A DNA stretch of 60,812 nucleotides from Hoeflea sp. BAL378 (lineage in GTDB: Bacteria; Pseudomonadota; Alphaproteobacteria; Rhizobiales; Rhizobiaceae): assembly GCF_000759435.1 (NCBI RefSeq), contig NZ_JRJG01000017.1, positions 1 to 60,812 of the forward strand, read 5' to 3'. Below, in pieces: positions 1-7,321 of the stretch. Positions within the stretch are counted from its first letter, which is position 1. Every line of letters begins with the position of its first letter. A program made the position numbers and the translations under genes. The notes beneath the pieces were generated by a model, which saw only the letters and a list, made by a program, of their open reading frames with translations, made no database searches and had not been told where the DNA came from.

Positions 1-77
1 ACCAGCCCGGGCAACGGGATCCCTGCCAAGCCCGACCGCGGCGCCGGGTCCGGGCCGCGAGACGAAGGAAGCCAGCG

Positions 78-821
78 ATGATCATCGAAGCCGCCCGGCA
101 GGGCGGATCCAACCTGTTCTCGACCGCCTCGCGGTCGGTGCTGTTCAAGTCGCTGGGCCTGACGATCCTGCTGCTGGCGGGCCTGTGGTTCGGCCTGGGC
201 GAGCTGTTTTCGCTCACCGCCATGCCCTGGCTCGAAGACCTGCTTCCTGGCCTGCCCGACTGGGCCGGATGGGCCGGCACGGTGGCGGCGATCATCGCCG
301 GCGTCGGGCTGGCGCTGGTGCTGGCGCTGTTCGTGGCGCCGGTGACGGCGGCGATGGCCGGCCTGTTCCTCGACGACATCGCCGAGGTGATCGAGATCCG
401 CGACTATCCCGGGGATGCGCCGGGGACGCCGATGCCGCTCGGCCAGTCGATCAGGCAATCGCTCGGCTTCCTCCTGGTGGTGGCGCTCGGCAACCTGCTT
501 GCCCTGATCCTGCTGCTGGTGCCGGGCATCAACCTGGCGGCGTTCTTCCTCGTCAACGGCTATCTGCTGGGGCGGGAATATTTCGAATTCGCGGCCATGC
601 GCTTCATGAGCCCGGCCGAGGCCAAGCAGCTCAGGGCGCGCAACTCGACGACGATCTTCTTCGCCGGCCTGATCATCGCCGCCTTCCTGTCGGTTCCGCT
701 CCTCAACCTGCTCACGCCGATGTTCGCGGCCGGCATGATGGTGCATCTCTTCAAGATGATCGCGGCGCGGAACGGCTTAGCCGCCTCCCGCGGCTTCGAA
801 GGCGCCCCCTCCCCCAGATGA
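78..821 (+). CDS. EI24/CysZ-family integral membrane protein
   Basis: A 247-residue inner-membrane protein of the EI24 (CysZ-like, formerly DUF540) family. Four or more hydrophobic segments are visible, at about residues 23-45, 65-95, 128-155 and 195-225. A polar stretch follows the second segment (residues 96-125, acidic DDIAEVIEIRDYPGD), and the family-like NGYLLGREYFE lies near residue 160. CysZ proteins are linked to sulfate uptake, but alphaproteobacterial members are mostly uncharacterised and no sulfate genes are adjacent, so the transport role is only a family inference. A good ribosome site (GAAGGAAG) sits 7 bases before the ATG. It converges with the DUF411 gene, with a hairpin between them. 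Confidence 0.8.
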   Translation: MIIEAARQGGSNLFSTASRSVLFKSLGLTILLLAGLWFGLGELFSLTAMPWLEDLLPGLPDWAGWAGTVAAIIAGVGLALVLALFVAPVTAAMAGLFLDDIAEVIEIRDYPGDAPGTPMPLGQSIRQSLGFLLVVALGNLLALILLLVPGINLAAFFLVNGYLLGREYFEFAAMRFMSPAEAKQLRARNSTTIFFAGLIIAAFLSVPLLNLLTPMFAAGMMVHLFKMIAARNGLAASRGFEGAPSPR

Positions 822-840
822 TTGGCCCCAGATGATTGGC

Positions 841-870
841 GCCGGCGGCCGAAACCGCCGGCACTTTTCC
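841..870. terminator. Rho-independent terminator hairpin between convergent genes
   Basis: A perfect 8-bp stem GCCGGCGG/CCGCCGGC with a 6-base loop (CCGAAA), followed on the plus strand by ACTTTTCC. It lies between the stops of two convergent genes and most plausibly ends the EI24 transcript. The T-run is short, so its efficiency is uncertain. Confidence 0.5.
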
Positions 871-878
871 GGTACCGC

Positions 879-1340
879 CTAGTCGCGGCCGGCCTCGTAG
901 TAGACCACCGGCGCGTCCGATTGCCTGCCGGTGAAGGCGTAGACATCGTAGCGGGCGTCTTCGTCCTCGCCCATGCCGAGCGATCCCGACGGCATGCCCG
1001 GCGTGGCCAGACCGCGGTTGTCCGGCAGCTCGGCCATCAGCTTTTCGATCGCCTGCAGAGGCACGTGGCCTTCGAGCACATAGGTCCGGCTGCCGAGATC
1101 GAGACTGGCCGTGTGGCAGCCCTCCATCTCCGGGCTGACGCCGGCCTGCTTCTTGACCATGGTCAGGTCCTCGATGTCGTGGGTGGTGACCTCGTAGCCG
1201 GCCCTGGCCATGGCCTGGGTCCAGTCCTCGCAACAGCCGCACCACGGCGTCTTGTAGACGGTCATGGCCTGGGCCGCGGCAGCCTGGGCGGCAAAGAGGC
1301 TGAGGAGGGTGGCAAGTGCTGCCCGTGTGATCGTTTTCAT
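879..1340 (-). CDS. DUF411 periplasmic metal-binding protein
   Basis: A 153-residue exported protein of the DUF411 family, often found beside copper-resistance genes. Residues 1-24 form a signal peptide (KTITRAALATLL... ending AAAAQA). The mature part opens with the family hallmark YKTPWCGCCEDW, whose Cys cluster is the likely metal-binding or thiol site. Two further family blocks are present: GCHTASLDLGSRTYVLEGHVP and the Gly/Met-rich TPGMPSGSLGMG. A copper-binding role is inferred from the family and from the metal-ligand-rich small gene just upstream on the same strand. No copper ATPase or oxidase is nearby. Confidence 0.85.
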   Translation of the reverse strand: MKTITRAALATLLSLFAAQAAAAQAMTVYKTPWCGCCEDWTQAMARAGYEVTTHDIEDLTMVKKQAGVSPEMEGCHTASLDLGSRTYVLEGHVPLQAIEKLMAELPDNRGLATPGMPSGSLGMGEDEDARYDVYAFTGRQSDAPVVYYEAGRD

Positions 1341-1502
1341 GTCGAATGTCCTTGTCGTTCCGATTCGGCGACGGCCACCTGCCGGTCATTCCCGGGCGGA
1401 TCAGGCCAGTCGCGTGGCTGTGCGTGCGGCGAAACCGGCGGGCAAGTCCCGCCCGGGTCGCGGCGTTCTTCTCCGGCCTCCGCGCGGGGACCGGGAGGCG
1501 CC

Positions 1503-1874
1503 TCAGGCGGCGATCGGAGGTCGGAAGGGGAAATGCGGGGTGATGCGGGTGGCGGCGTCGCCGGCCGGCGCGACGAAATCCGCCCGCCGCAGCGGTTCGA
1601 AACCGCTGGTGGCGGCGATCGCCAGCAGGCAATGAAGATCGCAGGCCGCGCCGTGCCCGGCCCTGTGCTTCCTGTCGGATCCGGGGCAACAATCGCCCGG
1701 GGCCCCGGGCTGGTCGGCCGCGGGCATGCTTTCGGCAAGCGTGGCCATGGCCTGGGCGCTTTCATGCCGCATCGCCTGCGCATGGGCGGCAGCGCCGCCA
1801 TGGCTTGAGAACGCCGGCACGACGAAGGCCAGGCTGACGGCGACGAGCATGAGTGTGGCGATCCAGTTTCGCAT
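1503..1874 (-). CDS. Small secreted Cys/His-rich protein (DUF2946-like)
   Basis: A predicted 123-residue exported protein. The chosen ATG gives a clear signal peptide (MRNWIATLMLVAVSLAFVVP). The mature part is rich in His and Met, with a Cys cluster, GDCCPG...HGAACDLHCLLA, in the middle. This resembles small DUF2946-type periplasmic proteins that accompany copper systems. The family call is tentative and the metal role is inferred from the residues and the DUF411 neighbour 162 bases downstream. An in-frame GTG 27 bases upstream is an alternative start. The longer in-frame extension to 2165 has no signal peptide and overlaps the VOC gene, so it was not used. Confidence 0.55.
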   Translation of the reverse strand: MRNWIATLMLVAVSLAFVVPAFSSHGGAAAHAQAMRHESAQAMATLAESMPAADQPGAPGDCCPGSDRKHRAGHGAACDLHCLLAIAATSGFEPLRRADFVAPAGDAATRITPHFPFRPPIAA

Positions 1875-1999
1875 GAGCTCTGGATATTCCGGATTCACGG
1901 GCGGTTCCAGATGGCCCGATGTCGCATGGGCGGCAAGGCTATCTGATGCCAGGCGGGTGCGCCTGCACGCCCGCGGTACGGGTGTGCATCTGCCCCCGG

Positions 2000-2425
2000 T
2001 CAGGCCGGCAGGGCCGAAGTGTCGTAGAGGGCGGCGAAGGCGGCGCTTGGCGGAATCGGCTTGATGATGTCGATCAGCACGCCGTTCGGATCGGCGGTAA
2101 TGAAATGGCGCTGGCCGAAGTCCTCGTCGCAGATCTCCTTGAGAATCGGCAGGCCGGCGCCGCACAGATCTCCATAGATCCGATCGACGTCCTCCACCTC
2201 GAAATTGAGGATGAGCCCCGAGGCCATGCCGCGCGCCTGGGGCGGGATCGTCTCATGCCGGCCGTCGAGGATCGCCAGGTTGACGCGCTCGTCTTCCTTC
2301 GATTGCAGATGGACGTACCAGTCGCTGGAGAACAGCGGCTGGAAGTCGAAATGGCGCTCATAGAACGCGGCCGTGGCGGCGACGTCGCGGGTCATGATGA
2401 CGGGGTAATAGCTGGTGGATTTCAT
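2000..2425 (-). CDS. VOC-family (glyoxalase/bleomycin-resistance-like) protein
   Basis: A 141-residue single-domain vicinal-oxygen-chelate protein. The start [23 protein letters not shown] is the usual first VOC strand/helix, and [22 protein letters not shown] is the C-terminal metal-site strand (FxxxDPNG). A His after Q (GQRH) and the downstream region could supply ligands, but the substrate cannot be told; glyoxalase, fosfomycin-type and dioxygenase-like members all share this fold. It is divergently transcribed from a TetR gene, and one palindromic operator sits about 20 bases upstream of its start, so TetR repression and induction by a small reactive or toxic compound are likely. Confidence 0.8.
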   Translation of the reverse strand: MKSTSYYPVIMTRDVAATAAFYERHFDFQPLFSSDWYVHLQSKEDERVNLAILDGRHETIPPQARGMASGLILNFEVEDVDRIYGDLCGAGLPILKEICDEDFGQRHFITADPNGVLIDIIKPIPPSAAFAALYDTSALPA

Positions 2426-2445
2426 CTTTGCAGGCTCCTCTCTTT

Positions 2446-2465
2446 AACATACAGTCTGTCTGTAT
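2446..2465. promoter_or_regulatory. Putative TetR operator 1 (VOC-proximal)
   Basis: AACATACAGTCTGTCTGTAT: the half-sites match operator 2 at most positions with a slightly imperfect centre. It lies in the 82-base divergent intergenic region, close to the VOC start, and is 33 bases centre to centre from operator 2. Confidence 0.6.
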
Positions 2466-2478
2466 CTGATTAATTACA

Positions 2479-2498
2479 AACATACAGTATGTATGTAA
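2479..2498. promoter_or_regulatory. Putative TetR operator 2 (tetR-proximal)
   Basis: AACATACAGTATGTATGTAA is a near-perfect palindrome (ACATAC.GTATGT core) overlapping the start of the ribosome-binding region of the tetR-type gene. It is the kind of 16-20-bp dyad bound by TetR dimers. The paired copy nearby suggests joint control of both divergent genes, including autoregulation. Confidence 0.65.
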
Positions 2499-2507
2499 AG
2501 AGGAAAA

Positions 2508-3080
2508 ATGCGTCGATCGAACAAGGACCGCTCCGAAAGCATGCGCCAGGCACTGATGGATGCCGCGCGAGCGCTGTTCATCGAAAAGGGCTATGCGGAA
2601 ACCGCGACGCCGGAGATCGTCGCCCTGGCGGGCGTCACGCGCGGCGCGCTCTATCACCATTTCGAGGACAAGAGGGCGCTGTTCCGCGCCGTCATCGAGC
2701 GCGAGGCGGCCGAAGTCGCGGCCGACATCGAAGCTTCGGCGCCGGACGGCGGGAGCCCACGCGACGCGATCCTCAACGGCACCCGCGCCTATTTCGACGC
2801 CATGGCGAGGCCCGGACGCACCCGACTTCTGCTTCTCGACGGGCCAGCGGTGCTGGGGATGGAGTTGATGCGCGCGATCGACACCGAGACCGCCGAAGCG
2901 AGCCTCGTGGTCGGCCTTGGTGCGCTGCTGTCGGGCACGCGCAACAGCGGCAAGGCAGCCATGCTCGCCGTACTTCTCTCCGCAGCCTTCGACCGGGCGG
3001 CGCTGGCGATCGAGGCGGGCGCGGACCGCCGCGCCTGCGAGGAGGCCATCGCGGCGCTTATCGACGGGCTCATGAGATGA
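2508..3080 (+). CDS. TetR/AcrR-family transcriptional regulator
   Basis: A 190-residue repressor. The N-terminal helix-turn-helix reads ALFIEKGYAETATPEIV then GVTRGALYHHFEDKRALF (residues about 22-60), the TetR signature. The C-terminal ligand domain is unremarkable and typical in length. A purine-rich AAGAGGA lies just upstream of the ATG. Divergent arrangement with the VOC gene and two dyads in the shared region make it the probable local repressor of that gene. The ligand is unknown. Confidence 0.9.
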   Translation: MRRSNKDRSESMRQALMDAARALFIEKGYAETATPEIVALAGVTRGALYHHFEDKRALFRAVIEREAAEVAADIEASAPDGGSPRDAILNGTRAYFDAMARPGRTRLLLLDGPAVLGMELMRAIDTETAEASLVVGLGALLSGTRNSGKAAMLAVLLSAAFDRAALAIEAGADRRACEEAIAALIDGLMR

Positions 3081-3095
3081 TCCTGCAAATGCCGG

Positions 3096-3430
3096 TCATG
3101 CGGTGAGACCACCGACCGGGATGATTTCGGGCGAGAGCGGGGCCAGCGGCCCGCCGCTTGAGTCTCCCATCCAGCGGTGCACTTCGAGACCCGCAGAGGC
3201 GATTGCGTCAGCGATCTGCACTTGACCGCGATGGCCGCGCAGAGCGCCTGCTGGCCCTTTAACGTCAGAAGGCACTGGAAGGCGTGATCGGTCATCGGCA
3301 CGAGATCGAAGGTCTCGCCGGGACGGACCTCGCCAGAGGCTACGGCCAGTTCTCCCGTGCCGCAGCCGAGATCTCGCACCGATGTCGCCTCCCGGGCCAG
3401 CGCCGGGCAGTAGTCCTTGTCAGTATTCAC
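3096..3430 (-). pseudogene. Decayed class I SAM-dependent methyltransferase
   Basis: Fragments of one methyltransferase are spread over different reading frames on the minus strand. From a GTG at 3430 one frame gives NTDKDYCPALAREATSV, the SAM motif DLGCGTGELAVA, then FDLVPMTDHAFQCLL and QQALCAAIA. After about 3240 the expected continuation is in another frame, IADAIASAGLEVHRWMGD and SPEIIPVGGL up to a TGA at 3096, which matches the usual C-terminal end of such enzymes. A further N-terminal piece (TEPLFHDADNP) lies in a third frame upstream, at 3431-3465. The product would be about 110 residues against an expected 200 or so, so the middle is deleted and at least two frameshifts are present. 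Confidence 0.7.
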
Positions 3431-3472
3431 GGGTTGTCCGCGTCGTGGAAGAGCGGCTCGGTGTCGGCGGTC

Positions 3473-4273
3473 TCACACCACCTGCGCCGGAAGCTCGACC
3501 AGCGGCGCGGGTACGTCGCAGGTCTTCTCGAGCGACTTGCAGATGTCGGCGATGACGCAGCGCTCACACTCGGGCTTGCGCGCCTTGCAGCAGTAGCGGC
3601 CGTGCAGGATCAGCCAGTGGTGGGCGTGAAACAGGTACTCCTCCGGGATGATCCGCAGGAAGGCGGCCTCCACCTCGTCGGGCGTCTTGCCGGGCGCGAT
3701 CCTCAGCCGGTTGCCGATGCGGAAGACATGGGTGTCGACGGCGAGCGTGGGCACGCCGAAGGCCATCGACATCACCACATTGGCGGTCTTGCGGCCGACG
3801 CCGGGCAGCGTCACCAGCTCCTCGCGGCTGAGCGGCACCTCGCCGCCGAACTCGTCGACCAGCTTTTGGGAGAGCACGATCACGTTTTTCGCCTTGTTGC
3901 GATAAAGCCCGATGGTCTTGATCAGGTCGCGCACCCGTTCCTCGCCCAGCGCCAGCATCTTTGCGGGCGTGTCGGCCAGCGCGAACAGCGCGCGGGTGGC
4001 TTTGTTGACGCCGGCGTCGGTGGCCTGGGCCGAGAGCGCCACAGCCACCAGCAGGGTGAAGGGATTGACATGCTCGAGCTCGCCCTTGGGCTCGGGCCGC
4101 TGGATGGAGAAGCGGCGGAAGATCTCGTGGATCTCCTCCGCACTGTAGGGAATCCTGGCGCGTCGTGGCTTGGGCCTGCGAACGGACACCGGCGTGGCGC
4201 CGGCCGGCGTCTTCGCCTGGGCGGCTGAAGCGCGCGGCATTTTGGCGGATCTCGGGGTCTTGGGCTTTTCCAT
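3473..4273 (-). CDS. nth: Endonuclease III
   Basis: A 266-residue DNA glycosylase/AP lyase that removes oxidised pyrimidines in base-excision repair. The helix-hairpin-helix LPGVGRKTANVV carries the catalytic Lys (about residue 162), and VDTHVFR carries the catalytic Asp (about residue 180). The C-terminal [4Fe-4S] cluster follows C-x6-C-x2-C-x5-C (CKARKPECERCVIADIC). The N-terminal 40 residues are a Lys/Pro/Ala-rich extension. The start at MEKPKTPRS follows a GGGATA ribosome site; the reading frame stays open further upstream but that part overlaps the divergent DUF2244 gene. It is divergent from DUF2244. Confidence 0.96.
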   Translation of the reverse strand: MEKPKTPRSAKMPRASAAQAKTPAGATPVSVRRPKPRRARIPYSAEEIHEIFRRFSIQRPEPKGELEHVNPFTLLVAVALSAQATDAGVNKATRALFALADTPAKMLALGEERVRDLIKTIGLYRNKAKNVIVLSQKLVDEFGGEVPLSREELVTLPGVGRKTANVVMSMAFGVPTLAVDTHVFRIGNRLRIAPGKTPDEVEAAFLRIIPEEYLFHAHHWLILHGRYCCKARKPECERCVIADICKSLEKTCDVPAPLVELPAQVV

Positions 4274-4330
4274 TCTATCCCTATAATCATCCGGGAGGGA
4301 CGATGGCAATCGACTGAGACGGGAGCCCCG

Positions 4331-4801
4331 ATGAACGACGAACCCCTGTTTGAGGCGGTGCTGAGCCCGCACCGGTCGCTGGGACGCACCGGCTTCATGA
4401 TCCTGATGACGATCGCGACCGTCGTCACGCTGGTGCACATGGCCATCTTCGTGCGCATCGGCGCCTGGCCGATCTTCGCGTTTTTCGGGCTCGACCTGGC
4501 GCTGCTGTTCGGCGCCTTCTGGCTGAGCTACCGCTCGGGCCGCATGCGGGAGTTCATCCGCATGTCGCGCACAGATCTCAATGTGCGCAAGGTCTCGCCC
4601 TCGGGACGCACGGTCGAGCACCGGTTCAACCCGTTCTGGGCGCGGTTCAGCATCGCCCGGCACGAGGAGATCGGCATCACCGAGATGCAGATCACCGGCC
4701 AGGGGCGGCGGACCGACGTGGGCGGGTTTCTCAATCCCGGCGACAAGGAAAGCTTCGCCTCGGCCTTCCAGCGGGCGCTGGCAACCGTCAAGCAGCGCTG
4801 A
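4331..4801 (+). CDS. DUF2244 membrane protein
   Basis: A 156-residue protein of the DUF2244 family, of unknown function and common in alphaproteobacteria, where it often sits divergent from nth as here. It opens with FEAVLSPHRSLG, typical of the family, followed by two closely spaced transmembrane segments (about residues 20-60). A soluble C-terminal domain contains RTVEHRFNPFWARF. Only 57 bases separate it from the nth start, so the two share a promoter region. Confidence 0.85.
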   Translation: MNDEPLFEAVLSPHRSLGRTGFMILMTIATVVTLVHMAIFVRIGAWPIFAFFGLDLALLFGAFWLSYRSGRMREFIRMSRTDLNVRKVSPSGRTVEHRFNPFWARFSIARHEEIGITEMQITGQGRRTDVGGFLNPGDKESFASAFQRALATVKQR

Positions 4802-4931
4802 GGCGATTATCCGCACGGAGTGTTTCGGGTGGCGGTGCTTGCTGCAGCGTGATTGAGTGCGCTGACGATGCACAGTGCCGCAGCCGGCCCTAGCCCCTAT
4901 CCCCAGGCACGGCGCTGCAGGGAGCCAGACC

Positions 4932-5816
4932 ATGAATATGACCGCACAGCTTGACCGCGACATCACGCCGAAGGGCGACGACTACGATCTCGTCCGCAAG
5001 ACGATCGAGCGGATCTCGCTCGATTACCAGGCCCAGCCGTCGCTCGAGGACATCGCGTCGGATCTCGGCGTTGCGCCCGCGCGGCTGCAGAAGACCTTCA
5101 GCCGCTGGGCGGGGCTCACGCCGAAGGCGTTCCTGCAGGCAGTCACGCTCGACCACGCCCGCCGGCTGCTCGGCCACGAGGGCCTGCCGCTGCTCGATGC
5201 GAGCTTCGAGCTCGGCCTGTCCGGGCCGGGGCGGCTGCATGATCTGTTCGTCACCCACGAGGCGATGAGCCCGGGCGATTTCAAGACCGGCGGCGCCGGG
5301 CTTTCGATCCGCTACGGCTTCCACCCCTCGCCCTTCGGCACCGCGGTGATCATGGCGACCGAGCGCGGGCTGTGCGGCCTCGCCTTCGCCGATCCGGGCG
5401 AGGAGAAGGCGGCGCTCGAGGACATGACCCGGCGCTGGCCGGGCGCACGCTTTGCGCCGGATCAGGAAGCGACCGCGCCCTATGCAGGCCGGATCTTCTC
5501 GCCGGAGCAATGGAGCGCCGACCAGCCGCTCAGGATCGTCATGATCGGCACCGATTTCCAGGTCCGGGTGTGGGAGGCGCTGCTCAGGATCCCGCTCGGC
5601 GCCGCCTCGACCTACCAGGACGTGGCCCGCGCCATCGGCAAGCCCTCGGCGTCCCGCGCGGTCGGCGCCGCTGTCGGGCGCAACCCGATCTCCTTCGTGG
5701 TGCCCTGCCACCGGGCGCTCGGCAAATCCGGCGCGCTCACCGGCTATCACTGGGGCATCACCCGCAAGCGGGCGATGCTCGGCTGGGAGACGGGGTGTCT
5801 GCAGAAGAGCGCCTGA
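4932..5816 (+). CDS. Ada-like AraC/methylated-DNA-[protein]-cysteine methyltransferase
   Basis: A 294-residue two-domain protein. Residues about 15-115 are an AraC-type DNA-binding domain (LEDIASDLGVAPARLQKTFSRWAG, then LLDASFELGLSGPGRLHDLF). Residues about 125-285 are an O6-methylguanine-DNA methyltransferase with active-site PCHR and the following GYHWGITRKRAML. The N-terminal zinc/Cys domain of classical Ada, which senses methyl phosphotriesters, is absent, so self-activation as in E. coli cannot work the same way. The start follows an AGGGAG ribosome site; an upstream in-frame start at 4875 lacks one. It converges on gpmA with a 9-base gap. Confidence 0.9.
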   Translation: MNMTAQLDRDITPKGDDYDLVRKTIERISLDYQAQPSLEDIASDLGVAPARLQKTFSRWAGLTPKAFLQAVTLDHARRLLGHEGLPLLDASFELGLSGPGRLHDLFVTHEAMSPGDFKTGGAGLSIRYGFHPSPFGTAVIMATERGLCGLAFADPGEEKAALEDMTRRWPGARFAPDQEATAPYAGRIFSPEQWSADQPLRIVMIGTDFQVRVWEALLRIPLGAASTYQDVARAIGKPSASRAVGAAVGRNPISFVVPCHRALGKSGALTGYHWGITRKRAMLGWETGCLQKSA

Positions 5817-5825
5817 CCGCCGCGA

Positions 5826-6461
5826 TCAATGCGCCTTGGACATGTCGCCCAGGACGTCCTTGGAGGCCACGGTGGAATCGGCGTTGAGCTTGTAGACCAT
5901 CGGCACGCCGGTCGCGAGGTTGACCGAGAGGATCTGCTCGCGGTCGAGGCGGTCGAGCACCATCAAGAGCGAGCGCAGGGAATTCCCATGGGCGGCGACC
6001 AGAACGGTCTCGCCGCGCAGCACGCGCGGCAGAATCTCAAGCATGTAATAGGGCCAGACGCGGGCGCCGGTGTCCTTCAGGCTCTCGCCGCCAGGCGGCG
6101 GCACGTCATAGGAGCGGCGCCAGATGTGGACCTGCTCCTCGCCCCACTTCTTGCGCGCGTCGTCCTTGTTCAGCCCGGCGAGGTCGCCATAGTCGCGCTC
6201 GTTGAGCGCCTGGTCGCGGATGACCTCGAGATCGGTCTGGCCGATGCCCTCCAGGATCAGGTCGAGCGTGTGCTGGGCGCGGATCAGGACCGAGGTGAAG
6301 GCCACGTCGAACCTGAGGCCGGCAGCCTTGAGGGCCGCGGCCCCGGCCTTGGCCTCCTCGATGCCGAGGTCCGTGAGGTCCGGATCCTTCCAGCCGGTGA
6401 ACAGGTTCTTGAGGTTCCATTCGCTTTGGCCGTGGCGGACGAGGACGAGCGTTCCGGACAT
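5826..6461 (-). CDS. gpmA: 2,3-bisphosphoglycerate-dependent phosphoglycerate mutase
   Basis: A 211-residue cytosolic enzyme interconverting 3- and 2-phosphoglycerate. The phosphohistidine motif [10 protein letters not shown] (His10) begins the protein and is followed by [13 protein letters not shown], diagnostic for the dPGM branch. [12 protein letters not shown] and the second catalytic His region ([11 protein letters not shown]) are present. It is the last gene of an apparent ABC-transporter/dapB/gpmA operon, 29 bases downstream of dapB. Confidence 0.96.
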   Translation of the reverse strand: MSGTLVLVRHGQSEWNLKNLFTGWKDPDLTDLGIEEAKAGAAALKAAGLRFDVAFTSVLIRAQHTLDLILEGIGQTDLEVIRDQALNERDYGDLAGLNKDDARKKWGEEQVHIWRRSYDVPPPGGESLKDTGARVWPYYMLEILPRVLRGETVLVAAHGNSLRSLLMVLDRLDREQILSVNLATGVPMVYKLNADSTVASKDVLGDMSKAH

Positions 6462-6490
6462 GGTGATTTCCTTTGTTCAGGCGGTTTGAA

Positions 6491-7321
6491 TTACTGGCCG
6501 GAAAGGCCGAGCACGTCGAGCATGGAATAATAGCCCGGCTTCTGGTGCCGCGCCCAGAGGGCGGCGCGGATTGCGCCGCGGGCGAAGATCGAGCGGTCGG
6601 TGGCCTTGTGGCTGAGTTCGATGGTTTCGCCCTCTCCGGCGAGGATGACCGAGTGCTCGCCCACCACCGAGCCGCCGCGCAGCGTGGCGAAACCGATCGC
6701 ACCGGGTTCGCGCGGACCGGTGTGGCCGTCGCGGACCCGGACCGAATGCTGGCCGAGACCGATCCCGCGGCCTTGGGCGGCGGCTTCCCCGAGCAGCAGC
6801 GCCGTGCCCGAGGGCGCGTCGACTTTGTGGCGGTGGTGCATCTCCAGCACCTCGATGTCCCAGTCGGCCGCCTGAAGCGCGCGCGCCGCCTGGCGCACCA
6901 GCACCGACAGCAGATTGACGCCGAGGCTCATGTTGCCGGATTTGACGATGCGGGCGTGGCGCGAGGCCGCCTCCAGCCTGGCCTCGTGGCTCGCATCCAT
7001 GCCGGTGGTGCCGATGACGTGGACGATGCGCGCCTGTGCCGCCAGATCGGCGAATTCGAGCGTGGCGGCGGGCGCGGTGAAATCCAGCACGCCCTCGGCT
7101 GCCGCGAAGGCCGGCAGCGCGTCATCGCTGATCAGCACTCCGTTCGGCCCGAGACCGGCCAGTTCGCCGGCGTCGCGGCCAAGGGCTGCGGAACCGGGCC
7201 GTTCAATGGCGCCGGCGAGATGCACGCCGTCGATTTCGGCGATCGTGCGCACCAGCGTCTGCCCCATGCGGCCAGCGGCGCCGACGACGATCAATCCCAT
7301 GCTTGCCGATGCTGTGGTCAT
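6491..7321 (-). CDS. dapB: 4-hydroxy-tetrahydrodipicolinate reductase
   Basis: A 276-residue NAD(P)H-dependent reductase of the lysine/diaminopimelate pathway. The N-terminal Rossmann motif is [12 protein letters not shown], and the catalytic block [16 protein letters not shown] contains the conserved His and Lys. GTTGM (nucleotide domain) and [11 protein letters not shown] are also typical. Its start overlaps the stop of the upstream ABC exporter gene by four bases (ATGA), indicating translational coupling, and gpmA follows. Confidence 0.96.
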   Translation of the reverse strand: MTTASASMGLIVVGAAGRMGQTLVRTIAEIDGVHLAGAIERPGSAALGRDAGELAGLGPNGVLISDDALPAFAAAEGVLDFTAPAATLEFADLAAQARIVHVIGTTGMDASHEARLEAASRHARIVKSGNMSLGVNLLSVLVRQAARALQAADWDIEVLEMHHRHKVDAPSGTALLLGEAAAQGRGIGLGQHSVRVRDGHTGPREPGAIGFATLRGGSVVGEHSVILAGEGETIELSHKATDRSIFARGAIRAALWARHQKPGYYSMLDVLGLSGQ

